Part shown: one piece after another, positions 36,501 through 48,931 of the stretch
Numbering within the stretch: position 1 is the first letter of the stretch
Layout: every line of letters starts with the position of its first letter
NCBI RefSeq assembly: GCF_003576645.1
Contig: NC_044930.1
Coordinates: 12,344,412-12,408,411 of the forward strand
Direction: 5' to 3'
Origin: Ipomoea triloba
Taxonomy: Eukaryota > Streptophyta > Magnoliopsida > Solanales > Convolvulaceae
DNA length: 64,000 nucleotides
Notes under the pieces: model-generated
The model's input: only the letters and a program-made list of their open reading frames with translations
What the model was told of the DNA's origin: nothing
The model's database searches: none
Program-made: the position numbers and the translations under genes

Positions 36501-39500
36501 ATATAGTTCATTATTAACTGTAAAATTGCTGCATTTAATACAGTAAGGGTGTGTTTGGTTCGCATATGAGATCGGAATCGGAATGGGTATCAAATGCTTG
36601 GCAATGGTAATGGGTTTTGGTGAAAGTATTTTGCATGTTTGGTAGTTGGGTGGAATGAGAATGACTATTAATAGTTGGGGAAACAATTGAGGAGGAAGGG
36701 ATGAAACCCTTATTTTATTAGGGAATGTGTTTTGCAATTAAGGGGGTAATCAAAATCCATAAAATTCAATGACATCTTTTCTCTTAAAAATACTGAAGAA
36801 ATTGGTAGGCTCTTATTATTATTCTTTTAAATTGCGTGACATATACTTTTATGTTGATGGCTCAATGTTTGTTTCCTTCCCATTTTCACATTTTCCCTTT
36901 AGAAATATGTGTCAATATCCTCTTTGCTAGAGTTCATCTTTCTTCTGTTCAATTCATTTGGAAAATTAAAGAAAATGACCCTCTTAGGCTTTGTTAGGGA
37001 CATCAGTGGGATTTGAGTGTGGCAGTAAGATTGGAGTAGTGATAATGAGATTGAAATGGTAGCAGTTAGACTGGTTAGAGATAAGTGAAAAGAATGGGTG
37101 TCTAGGAAAATAGCAGTGATAGGGAGATTGGAAGACATTTACATGAAATATAGAAATAATAAATTTTATATTAATATTTTTTTAAAAGTTTTAACAAATA
37201 AATAAATAATATGTTAAACAGTGAATAGGTTTGAATACTAGAGTGTGTTCTTCTATATTTCTGTGTGTTTAGAGTACAAGGAGATAGCCCTATTTATACA
37301 AGCTACAAAAGGAAACGAGCCACATAATTCAAACCTAGCTTGTAAGGGCTCTCACCCACCACCCAACTTCTCTAACACTCCCCCTCAAGCTGGAGCATAG
37401 ATATCAAACATGCCCAGCTTGTTACATATATATGAAATTCGACTCCCACTTAGCCCTTTAGTGAACACGTCAGCTAGCTGATCACCACTACGGACATGCA
37501 TAGCAGATATCAACCCATGTTGAACTTTTTCTCGTATAAAATGACAATCAACCTCGATGTGTTTCGTCCGCTCATGAAAAACTGGGTTGTTCGTGATATG
37601 TATAGCTGCACGATTGTCACACCACAACTTAATAGGTAACTTCACCTCCACACCTACCTCTTTTAGAATATTATGCACCTACACTATTTCACTGGTCACA
37701 TGGGTCATAGCTCTATACTCGGACTCTGCACTTGATCGGGCTACAACGCTCTGCTTCTTACTCTTCCACGAGACTAAGTTGCCTCCCACAAATGCACAAT
37801 ATCCTTTCGTAGACCTCCTGTCATCAGGCGATCCAGCCCAATCCGCATCAGAAAAAGCCTCAACACCTGTGTGTCCATGATCAACATAGAGAATCCCTTT
37901 CCCAGGTGCACCTTTCAAATAATTCACAATGCGAACAGTTGCGTCCCAATGAGTCCGTGTAGGTGAACTCATAAACTGACTTACCACACTTACTGGAAAC
38001 GCAATATCTGGACGAGTAATCGTGAGGTAGTTTAACTTCCCCACTAACCTCCTATACCTGTCAGGATCTTCAAACACCTCCCCCTCACCTGCTACAAGCT
38101 TGCCACCTTGTTCCATAGGCGTATCACATGGTCTGGACCCAAGTAACCCTGTATCATCAAGAAGGTCCAACACATATTTTCTCTGCGAAAGGAATATGCC
38201 TTTCTTGGAGCGAGTAACTTCAATACCCAAAAAGTACTTTAGTACTCCCAGATCCTTAGTATGAAACTCAGTCCCAACGAATGACTTAAGACTATCAATT
38301 CCACTTGCATCGCTACCTGTGATTACAATGTCATCCACATATACTATCAACAAAACACACCCATGGTTAGTATGTTTATAAAAGACAGTATGATCATACG
38401 CACTCCTTCGCATTCCAAACTCCATAGCAGCACTGCTAAACCTCCCAAACCATGCACGTGGGGACTGTCTCAAACCGTAGAGAGACTTCTTTAGTTTGCA
38501 CACCTTCCCAGACTCCCCCTGAGCAACAAACCCGGGCGGTTGCTCCATGTAAACCCCCTCTCCACGGCGAGTCGTTGGGCAGAATCACCGTCGCGATCTG
38601 ACGCCGGGAAACCACTCACACGCCGGCGCGTGAGTCTCTGAGCAGAAAGTGGCGGCGGCGCGTAGAAGCTCCGATGGCGGTGCAACTCCTCCTCCCGGCG
38701 TCGCCGTCCTCCCCTGAGTATTACCCACTCACTCACCGCTCTGATACCATGTTAAACAGTGAATAGGTTTGAATACTAGAGTGTGTTCTTCTATATTTCT
38801 GTGTGTTTAGAGTACAAGGAGATAGCCCTATTTATACAAGCTACAAAAGGTAACGAGCCACATAATTCAAACCTAGCTTCTAAGGGCTGAGATTAATTCT
38901 CTCACCCACCACCTAACTTCTCTAACATAATAATTTTATTTTATTTACAAATTATAATTTCATAATTAACAATTTTTTATATTAATAAATTTGTTAATAT
39001 AGAGCATATTCAGAAATCTTCTCTTTACTTTCGTAATAGTTATAAAAAAATTGCAAATATATATTAAGAAAATATACCAAAATTGGGCGAGGACATCGCC
39101 CAATTTTGCTCAAGGGAGCATGAGGCTCCTCTATGAAATGGGAGCCTCTTGCTCCCAAATATAATTGAAGGTAGCTGTTTAGCAGCCCTTTAGGATTGGT
39201 AGTTCAATTTTTTTAAATAAATTTAAATTAATTTATAATTATTAGTTATTATTAATATAAATCATGGGACATGGGGGATGTTTTGGAGAATTTCTCTCCT
39301 TGTGCCCCCAAAATGTTCCCACAGTGGAAATTTGTACTATAGTGTTTGGGGCGGTGTGATTGTATTTTTGCACCACACCACATGCTGGTCATCCAAACCT
39401 CCAATTTTAGGCATTTGGAGGCTCCCAAATGAAGCCTAATCATTTGGAGATGTTTGACTAGGAATGCTAAGCATTAAAAAAAAAAAAAAAACCTTTCAGT

Positions 39501-39876
39501 AGAAGTATATCCAAATTCATTCTTTAATGAAAGATTGAATTTTGAGAAATAAGGTTCTTTTTCCAATAATTATCAATGCCTTGTTGCTCTTCGTTATATA
39601 TTTACTGGTGTGCTGTCTATAACTCAATAATAAGCTAATTACATAACAGTTTATATTTCTATTGCTTTGCCTAGGATCTTGATGACTTAGTTGAGGCAGC
39701 ACTTTTGTTCTATGGTAGAAAAAAGCTCTTGGATAATACTCCCATTCCCTTGAGATTGGAGAAAGACAACGATCCCCGCTTGTTAGCATCCCCGTTAAAG
39801 TATCCTGGTAAGCTGGCAGTTGATGTCCTCAATAATCGGCTATTCATTTCAGACAGCAACCATAACCGAATAGTAT

Positions 39877-39913
<37 letters not shown>

Positions 39914-41199
39914 NAGGTTTCTTCCTTTCTACACAAACAAATTCCTTGTGTCAATCTATTTATCCTTTCCTGTGCTAGCTTGGAGGTTTCCTTTTGAAAG
40001 TTGCGAAAAGGCTGCTAGTGATGGGAGCCTGTTTGCAACTTCATGTTCAGTGTTAGTTTTCAGTTTCTATAGATTATGACCTGAGTTCTCGTGATGATAA
40101 AAATTGCAGATGTGAAGATGCAGGGTCCTCAACCTATCAATTATCCTGCACCGTCTTCACTTGAACCCAACAGTAAAAGGATGACACCAGTGCAGGATAA
40201 ATACCCTACCATTGGTTCAGTCTCCTCAATTGGAGGGTAAGAGTGGCTCTGTGTCTGAACCAATTAATAAAAATTTAATCATATCACTCATGATTTCAAT
40301 CCTCAATAATTTTGTGTGCTTTGTTTTCTGATCACTAATGCATAATCACCTATATTATTCATTTCTTGAGATGCTACCGGCTTGGAAAATGTCATTTCAA
40401 GGAGCAAACAGTTCATTAAAACCTGTTCCCATGTTTTAATGTACAATGCATAAGATAAATTGTACTGATGTTGCTGGTATATAAGTGAACTTCCAGAGTT
40501 CTCCACAAATGAAATGCCTCTTCCTGGATTCTCTCCATTTACTAGTGCATAGAAACTCAAAACCAGAAGTTACTGAACTTAATTCTCTGTTTTGTTGCAC
40601 ATTTTTTCTAAATAATAAAATGGAAAATGTGACTAGGAAAATCTTGGAGCCTTTAGTGTCAATCCATGAGGTGGTTCATTCAGTTATCTTTTAATCAAGG
40701 TTAGTGCAAAGTTAAGTTTAGTTGGCTAGCTTTACCTTTTCAATGCAATAGGAACTTTAAAATCAAGTTAAACCTTAATTCTCCAAATATAAGAGATTTT
40801 CACTTGAAAAAGCTATTCATTGCAGTGAAAATAGGATGTGCCATTTTGTTGTCATCCGGTTTTATAGATTCATAGTCTCTAAAGCAAACCCTTCTGAGAC
40901 AGGCAAATCTCACAAAAATTATCAAAATGACTATATCTCTTCCATTTGAATGGAAAGCTGGGTGCCATTATTTTGTCTTAGGCTCTTTTAGTTAGTGAAA
41001 GGTGTTAGATAAATTTATGGACTATGAAGACAGTACCAGCGTATGAGCATACATGATGAGTGGGCTTCTTTTCTCTTTCAGTGAATTCCTTCCTTGTCTT
41101 TGATATATTCACACTTTGGAGTTTTTTTCAATGCAAATCAGAAGCTATTAATTTTTTGTTAAGTGTAATAAAAGCTTCAAATGCGCTTTTTAGGGATCA

Positions 41200-41242
<43 letters not shown>

Positions 41243-41785
41243 TTGTTTTTCTGAATGTTTATTTGTTGATTGTGGTGTGCTTCTCAAAATTTATATAGTA
41301 TATCTGTTTGTTGGCTATTGAAAACACCTGATTTGTCAGTACATACTCTATATTTAGAGAAAACCTATAAGCTCTGGTACTTGGAATTGGTTTAGGGATT
41401 TCCTACATAATACAGCATTTTTTGCTTGTCCTAGTTTACTTTCTATTTCTGGAGGAAATTCCAGCTGCTAAGAATATATTTTCTACTTTATTTTTTTTTT
41501 TAATCTCCATCAGGATTAGCACAAATATGATATTCAGTCCAATGTTGTCATGAGGCTGTAGAAATAATTTATGGACAGGGTGCAGGTTTCACGCCGCAAT
41601 GTTGTGAGATATGCAAGTTTGGGCATTGCTGCATCTTGTCTTTTTTTTGCCATCACAAACTGGAAGGTAAAGGTTTAAAGTAAAGGAGAGTGCTTGTGAG
41701 AAAAAAACATAAGTTTTGAGTTAGCATTTCCTCGAAATTTGCATTGTACTGTTTAATCTGGTTTTTATGTTTATGGCACTGATTT

Positions 41786-41833
<48 letters not shown>

Positions 41834-44800
41834 TACTCCTGCTATAAGCTTTTTTATTTTTATTTATTTATTTATTTTTTTTATTTTTGCAGGCAATGCA
41901 ATATACATCTCCTAAAGCTATACAGAACTTGTTATTTGGAGTTAGCAGCCCTCCTTTTGGACAAAATGAAGGTCTCACATTTGCAAATTTTTCTTTTGTT
42001 TGTTTCCATCCCTACTTGTCAATGAGCAAATCTTGCATTGCTTGACTGCAGACACAGCTAGCTCACAGAGAATTCAACAGTTTATAAACTATATTTCTGA
42101 TGTGGAGGGCAGGTAAGTTATATCCTACTCCATACTTCATTACTTCTAATAAAATTTTGTTTTAAATTTCTCAGGATATGAAATAGTTAATTCACTCTTT
42201 GCTTAATAGTCATGTTTAGGTCCCGTGTTGATCCTTAACATTTTGCACTTAGCCTACCAACTTCTGATTCTACCTATCTCATATTTCAATTCCTGGCTTC
42301 CGCTAGGAAAAATGCAACTATTGTGCCAGAGTTCCCATCTAAATTAGACTGGCTGAATACTGCCCCTCTTCAGCTGCGCCGGGTATAGACAGTATCCCAT
42401 CTTTCTATTTTGTGTTTTTACCCATTAACTCTAGCATTCATTGTATATTTCTGTATGTTCTTCCTCTTTACTTTCTTGCCTCAGACCTTTTTCATTGAAC
42501 TTTTAATCTTCCTATAGAATGCTTTCAATTTGTTACGCATGGTGTTATAATCTTATGCTTGGCCGTTGAAGAGAAACTCCTGTAAGAGGTTCCCAATGGC
42601 CAATGCTCATTTCTATCTTCTTTTTCTTAACCTTTTTCTTGCTCTTTACTTTCTTGCCACAGACTTTCTCAATCTTCACCTTTTCGTCCTTTGGGAATAT
42701 ATAACAGTTTTATGGGAAAAGTCTAGAAAGGAATTGTAAATTTTACTCATCAGTCAATAACATAGATTTTCATCTTTTACTGGACAGGATTTGAGAGGCA
42801 AGGTAGTTCTTCTGGACTTTTGGACATACTGCTGTATTAATTGTATGCATGTGCTGCCAGATCTGGAATTTCTGGAGAAAAAGTATAAAGATATGCCAGT
42901 AAGACTACCTTTTCCTCATTCAGTTTTTGATATGTTGGTTCCATGTTTCTTCTTGATGTACAATGCTGTTAATTCCTACTTATCGAGCTGCTAATATATA
43001 ATGCATCCCTTGTATAACCATTGAGTTCTTTGAATCTCTATATCAATGGCATTCTAACTGTGTAAATTCTCTCTGTAGAGTCATTATTATCTAAGTCATT
43101 ATAACAACTGAAGAGGTGAAGCAACTATGTGCAGAAATGGAGCTGCTTAAATGCTGTAGCCTTTAACTAGTTGTTCAATCTTTACTCCTTAAATTTGATT
43201 TTTTGTGAGTGGAAACATTAATTCAGATTTTGAACAAGTGGTATGGAAACTTTGCAAGCTCATATATGCAAACAGTTTATTTTCAGAGAATCATAGGTTT
43301 GCTAAAGAGTATGAATCTCTAACAAGTATCTTTATCTTTATCTTACAACAACGTTTAGGCATTGCTAGGGTACAACTTCACAATTAGTTATTTGTTGATG
43401 GTAGTGAGGCCAATTAGTTTTAACACATCTTTAAGAACAAATTTGTAATTTGGTGCTAAACTGAAATTGGGTTGCATCCAAGGAGGAAAATGAACTTGGA
43501 GGGAAAGAGCCCACAAAATTCAACAATATTTTGCTTGGAAGAGAAATTGAAAAGGTTTGCTGGAAAGATAGCTAGTCTTAGGGGCACAAAATATACACAG
43601 GTTTTAGATTTATAGTAGTGCTTTATTTCCAAATTCATATTATGATGGGTTTAGCATAAATGGGAAAATAAACAATTGAAGATGGTACCAAATCAAACAC
43701 TTGCTTTATTAGGCTTTTGCAATCTTCATCTGTTGTTGGGTGTTAGTTTTACTTCACATTTCTAGTCCAGGTTAGTCCAGTTGAGTGCTTCAGTAATCAA
43801 CTGCAACCTGTAGCTTGAAGGAATCTTTTAGTTCGTAGCCTCACGCCCTCACTTTCTATCAAGCGTCTTGTATTGGAAACTGATACTGCAATGAAATCTT
43901 CTAAAATTTTAGTTTTGAAAGGGTGAAGGAAAATAATATTGTTTGAGTAATGTTTTTCAGAAGAAAAATGAATGGAAAATTAGTACTTTAGAGCTGTGTC
44001 TCTGGATCAAGGAGAATATTCAGGATGGATTTATAAAATATTTCCAATTCAGTCTTCTCATTCTTTTTTCTTAACATGTTTGTACAAAAAATTCCTGAGC
44101 CAAGTAGATAATTTATAAATGGTTAGTCTTGCAGTTTGTTGTAGTGGGAGTGCATTCAGCAAAGTTTGACAATGAGAAAGATCTAGAGGCCATTCGCAAT
44201 GCAGTATTGCGCTATGAGATCACTCATCCAGTAAGTGATTACTTAAATTTGCTACTCTGTATTTATTTTTCTTCTTGTTATACTTTTGAATTATCTTATA
44301 TCCTCATTGCATGTTCAGTGACTGGTCCCTTTGCAAACCTAGGTTGTCAATGATGGAGAGATGAATTTATGGAGAGAATTAGGTATAAGTTCCTGGCCAA
44401 CCTTTGCCATTGTTGGGCCAAATGGCAAGCTTCTTGCACAAATAGCTGGTGAAGGTCATAGAAAGGTAATAATTTGTCTCTATCTAGTCTATTTTTTCCC
44501 AACTATATTCCTCCAGCAATTGCAAAACCATATTAAGCTCAAGCAAAGTGCAAATGAGGATAATGAATATAGTAGACAATATTTGATTAGATATTACATA
44601 AATAAACCCAAAGCTAGAGATTTTGATGACTTGATTGTGAAGGTTATTTCCTTTTTTTTTCCTTCCTTTTTATCATCCCAATTTCACCTTTGGTTTTCCC
44701 CTTTTTTTCTTTTTGCATTTTAAAAGAGAAGCCTTTGTCCATTTCAACTGGCTGAATTTTGGTGCAGTGATAAACAGGAAATGGCAAATGTTCTAGACAT

Positions 44801-47800
44801 ATAGTTCATTATTAACTGTAAAATTGCTGCATTTAATACAGTAAGGGTGTGTTTGGTTCGCATATGAGATCGGAATCGGAATGGGTATCAAATGCTTGGC
44901 AATGGTAATGGGTTTTGGTGAAAGTATTTTGCATGTTTGGTAGTTGGGTGGAATGAGAATGACTATTAATAGTTGGGGAAACAATTGAGGAGGAAGGGAT
45001 GAAACCCTTATTTTATTAGGGAATGTGTTTTGCAATTAAGGGGGTAATCAAAATCCATAAAATTCAATGACATCTTTTCTCTTAAAAATACTGAAGAAAT
45101 TGGTAGGCTCTTATTATTATTCTTTTAAATTGCGTGACATATACTTTTATGTTGATGGCTCAATGTTTGTTTCCTTCCCATTTTCACATTTTCCCTTTAG
45201 AAATATGTGTCAATATCCTCTTTGCTAGAGTTCATCTTTCTTCTGTTCAATTCATTTGGAAAATTAAAGAAAATGACCCTCTTAGGCTTTGTTAGGGACA
45301 TCAGTGGGATTTGAGTGTGGCAGTAAGATTGGAGTAGTGATAATGAGATTGAAATGGTAGCAGTTAGACTGGTTAGAGATAAGTGAAAAGAATGGGTGTC
45401 TAGGAAAATAGCAGTGATAGGGAGATTGGAAGACATTTACATGAAATATAGAAATAATAAATTTTATATTAATATTTTTTTAAAAGTTTTAACAAATAAA
45501 TAAATAATATGTTAAACAGTGAATAGGTTTGAATACTAGAGTGTGTTCTTCTATATTTCTGTGTGTTTAGAGTACAAGGAGATAGCCCTATTTATACAAG
45601 CTACAAAAGGAAACGAGCCACATAATTCAAACCTAGCTTGTAAGGGCTCTCACCCACCACCCAACTTCTCTAACACTCCCCCTCAAGCTGGAGCATAGAT
45701 ATCAAACATGCCCAGCTTGTTACATATATATGAAATTCGACTCCCACTTAGCCCTTTAGTGAACACGTCAGCTAGCTGATCACCACTACGGACATGCATA
45801 GCAGATATCAACCCATGTTGAACTTTTTCTCGTATAAAATGACAATCAACCTCGATGTGTTTCGTCCGCTCATGAAAAACTGGGTTGTTCGTGATATGTA
45901 TAGCTGCACGATTGTCACACCACAACTTAATAGGTAACTTCACCTCCACACCTACCTCTTTTAGAATATTATGCACCTACACTATTTCACTGGTCACATG
46001 GGTCATAGCTCTATACTCGGACTCTGCACTTGATCGGGCTACAACGCTCTGCTTCTTACTCTTCCACGAGACTAAGTTGCCTCCCACAAATGCACAATAT
46101 CCTTTCGTAGACCTCCTGTCATCAGGCGATCCAGCCCAATCCGCATCAGAAAAAGCCTCAACACCTGTGTGTCCATGATCAACATAGAGAATCCCTTTCC
46201 CAGGTGCACCTTTCAAATAATTCACAATGCGAACAGTTGCGTCCCAATGAGTCCGTGTAGGTGAACTCATAAACTGACTTACCACACTTACTGGAAACGC
46301 AATATCTGGACGAGTAATCGTGAGGTAGTTTAACTTCCCCACTAACCTCCTATACCTGTCAGGATCTTCAAACACCTCCCCCTCACCTGCTACAAGCTTG
46401 CCACCTTGTTCCATAGGCGTATCACATGGTCTGGACCCAAGTAACCCTGTATCATCAAGAAGGTCCAACACATATTTTCTCTGCGAAAGGAATATGCCTT
46501 TCTTGGAGCGAGTAACTTCAATACCCAAAAAGTACTTTAGTACTCCCAGATCCTTAGTATGAAACTCAGTCCCAACGAATGACTTAAGACTATCAATTCC
46601 ACTTGCATCGCTACCTGTGATTACAATGTCATCCACATATACTATCAACAAAACACACCCATGGTTAGTATGTTTATAAAAGACAGTATGATCATACGCA
46701 CTCCTTCGCATTCCAAACTCCATAGCAGCACTGCTAAACCTCCCAAACCATGCACGTGGGGACTGTCTCAAACCGTAGAGAGACTTCTTTAGTTTGCACA
46801 CCTTCCCAGACTCCCCCTGAGCAACAAACCCGGGCGGTTGCTCCATGTAAACCCCCTCTCCACGGCGAGTCGTTGGGCAGAATCACCGTCGCGATCTGAC
46901 GCCGGGAAACCACTCACACGCCGGCGCGTGAGTCTCTGAGCAGAAAGTGGCGGCGGCGCGTAGAAGCTCCGATGGCGGTGCAACTCCTCCTCCCGGCGTC
47001 GCCGTCCTCCCCTGAGTATTACCCACTCACTCACCGCTCTGATACCATGTTAAACAGTGAATAGGTTTGAATACTAGAGTGTGTTCTTCTATATTTCTGT
47101 GTGTTTAGAGTACAAGGAGATAGCCCTATTTATACAAGCTACAAAAGGTAACGAGCCACATAATTCAAACCTAGCTTCTAAGGGCTGAGATTAATTCTCT
47201 CACCCACCACCTAACTTCTCTAACATAATAATTTTATTTTATTTACAAATTATAATTTCATAATTAACAATTTTTTATATTAATAAATTTGTTAATATAG
47301 AGCATATTCAGAAATCTTCTCTTTACTTTCGTAATAGTTATAAAAAAATTGCAAATATATATTAAGAAAATATACCAAAATTGGGCGAGGACATCGCCCA
47401 ATTTTGCTCAAGGGAGCATGAGGCTCCTCTATGAAATGGGAGCCTCTTGCTCCCAAATATAATTGAAGGTAGCTGTTTAGCAGCCCTTTAGGATTGGTAG
47501 TTCAATTTTTTTAAATAAATTTAAATTAATTTATAATTATTAGTTATTATTAATATAAATCATGGGACATGGGGGATGTTTTGGAGAATTTCTCTCCTTG
47601 TGCCCCCAAAATGTTCCCACAGTGGAAATTTGTACTATAGTGTTTGGGGCGGTGTGATTGTATTTTTGCACCACACCACATGCTGGTCATCCAAACCTCC
47701 AATTTTAGGCATTTGGAGGCTCCCAAATGAAGCCTAATCATTTGGAGATGTTTGACTAGGAATGCTAAGCATTAAAAAAAAAAAAAAAACCTTTCAGTAG

Positions 47801-48889
47801 AAGTATATCCAAATTCATTCNAGAGTACAAGGAGATAGCCCTATTTATACAAGCTACAAAAGGTAACGAGCCACATAATTCAAACCTAGCTTCTAAGGGC
47901 TGAGATTAATTCTCTCACCCACCACCTAACTTCTCTAACATAATAATTTTATTTTATTTACAAATTATAATTTCATAATTAACAATTTTTTATATTAATA
48001 AATTTGTTAATATAGAGCATATTCAGAAATCTTCTCTTTACTTTCGTAATAGTTATAAAAAAATTGCAAATATATATTAAGAAAATATACCAAAATTGGG
48101 CGAGGACATCGCCCAATTTTGCTCAAGGGAGCATGAGGCTCCTCTATGAAATGGGAGCCTCTTGCTCCCAAATATAATTGAAGGTAGCTGTTTAGCAGCC
48201 CTTTAGGATTGGTAGTTCAATTTTTTTAAATAAATTTAAATTAATTTATAATTATTAGTTATTATTAATATAAATCATGGGACATGGGGGATGTTTTGGA
48301 GAATTTCTCTCCTTGTGCCCCCAAAATGTTCCCACAGTGGAAATTTGTACTATAGTGTTTGGGGCGGTGTGATTGTATTTTTGCACCACACCACATGCTG
48401 GTCATCCAAACCTCCAATTTTAGGCATTTGGAGGCTCCCAAATGAAGCCTAATCATTTGGAGATGTTTGACTAGGAATGCTAAGCATTAAAAAAAAAAAA
48501 AAAACCTTTCAGTAGAAGTATATCCAAATTCATTCTTTAATGAAAGATTGAATTTTGAGAAATAAGGTTCTTTTTCCAATAATTATCAATGCCTTGTTGC
48601 TCTTCGTTATATATTTACTGGTGTGCTGTCTATAACTCAATAATAAGCTAATTACATAACAGTTTATATTTCTATTGCTTTGCCTAGGATCTTGATGACT
48701 TAGTTGAGGCAGCACTTTTGTTCTATGGTAGAAAAAAGCTCTTGGATAATACTCCCATTCCCTTGAGATTGGAGAAAGACAACGATCCCCGCTTGTTAGC
48801 ATCCCCGTTAAAGTATCCTGGTAAGCTGGCAGTTGATGTCCTCAATAATCGGCTATTCATTTCAGACAGCAACCATAACCGAATAGTAT

Positions 48890-48931
<42 letters not shown>

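Larger units (their letters stand above)
31617..39522 (+). repeat. Template of the 7906-bp assembly duplication
   Basis: This segment (SOQ1 intron 7 to intron 15) is repeated at 39915-47820 with a constant offset of 8298. All stretches I compared were identical, including microsatellite lengths. I regard this copy as the genuine one because it is continuous with exons 1-7 and with exon 16. Confidence 0.95.
39915..47820 (+). repeat. Redundant copy of 31617-39522 (assembly artefact)
   Basis: A 7906-bp direct copy at offset 8298, bounded exactly by single Ns at 39914 and 47821. It holds second copies of SOQ1 exons 8-15, the family A MITE (44843-45038) and the deleted Copia element (45510-47225). 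It ends before exon 16. Identity looks complete, microsatellites included, which a real duplication would rarely keep. Confidence 0.92.

Noticed and set aside
39090..39118. Short hairpin (AAAATTGGGCGA and its complement) as a microRNA precursor
   Set aside because: The stem is only about 12 bp, too short for a plant microRNA precursor, and the site is in intronic repeat-rich DNA.
40110..44465. A second, truncated SOQ1-like gene or a genuine internal duplication of the thioredoxin region
   Set aside because: The block is bounded by Ns, appears identical down to microsatellite length, and splicing into it from exon 16 would break the frame. An assembly artefact explains all of this.
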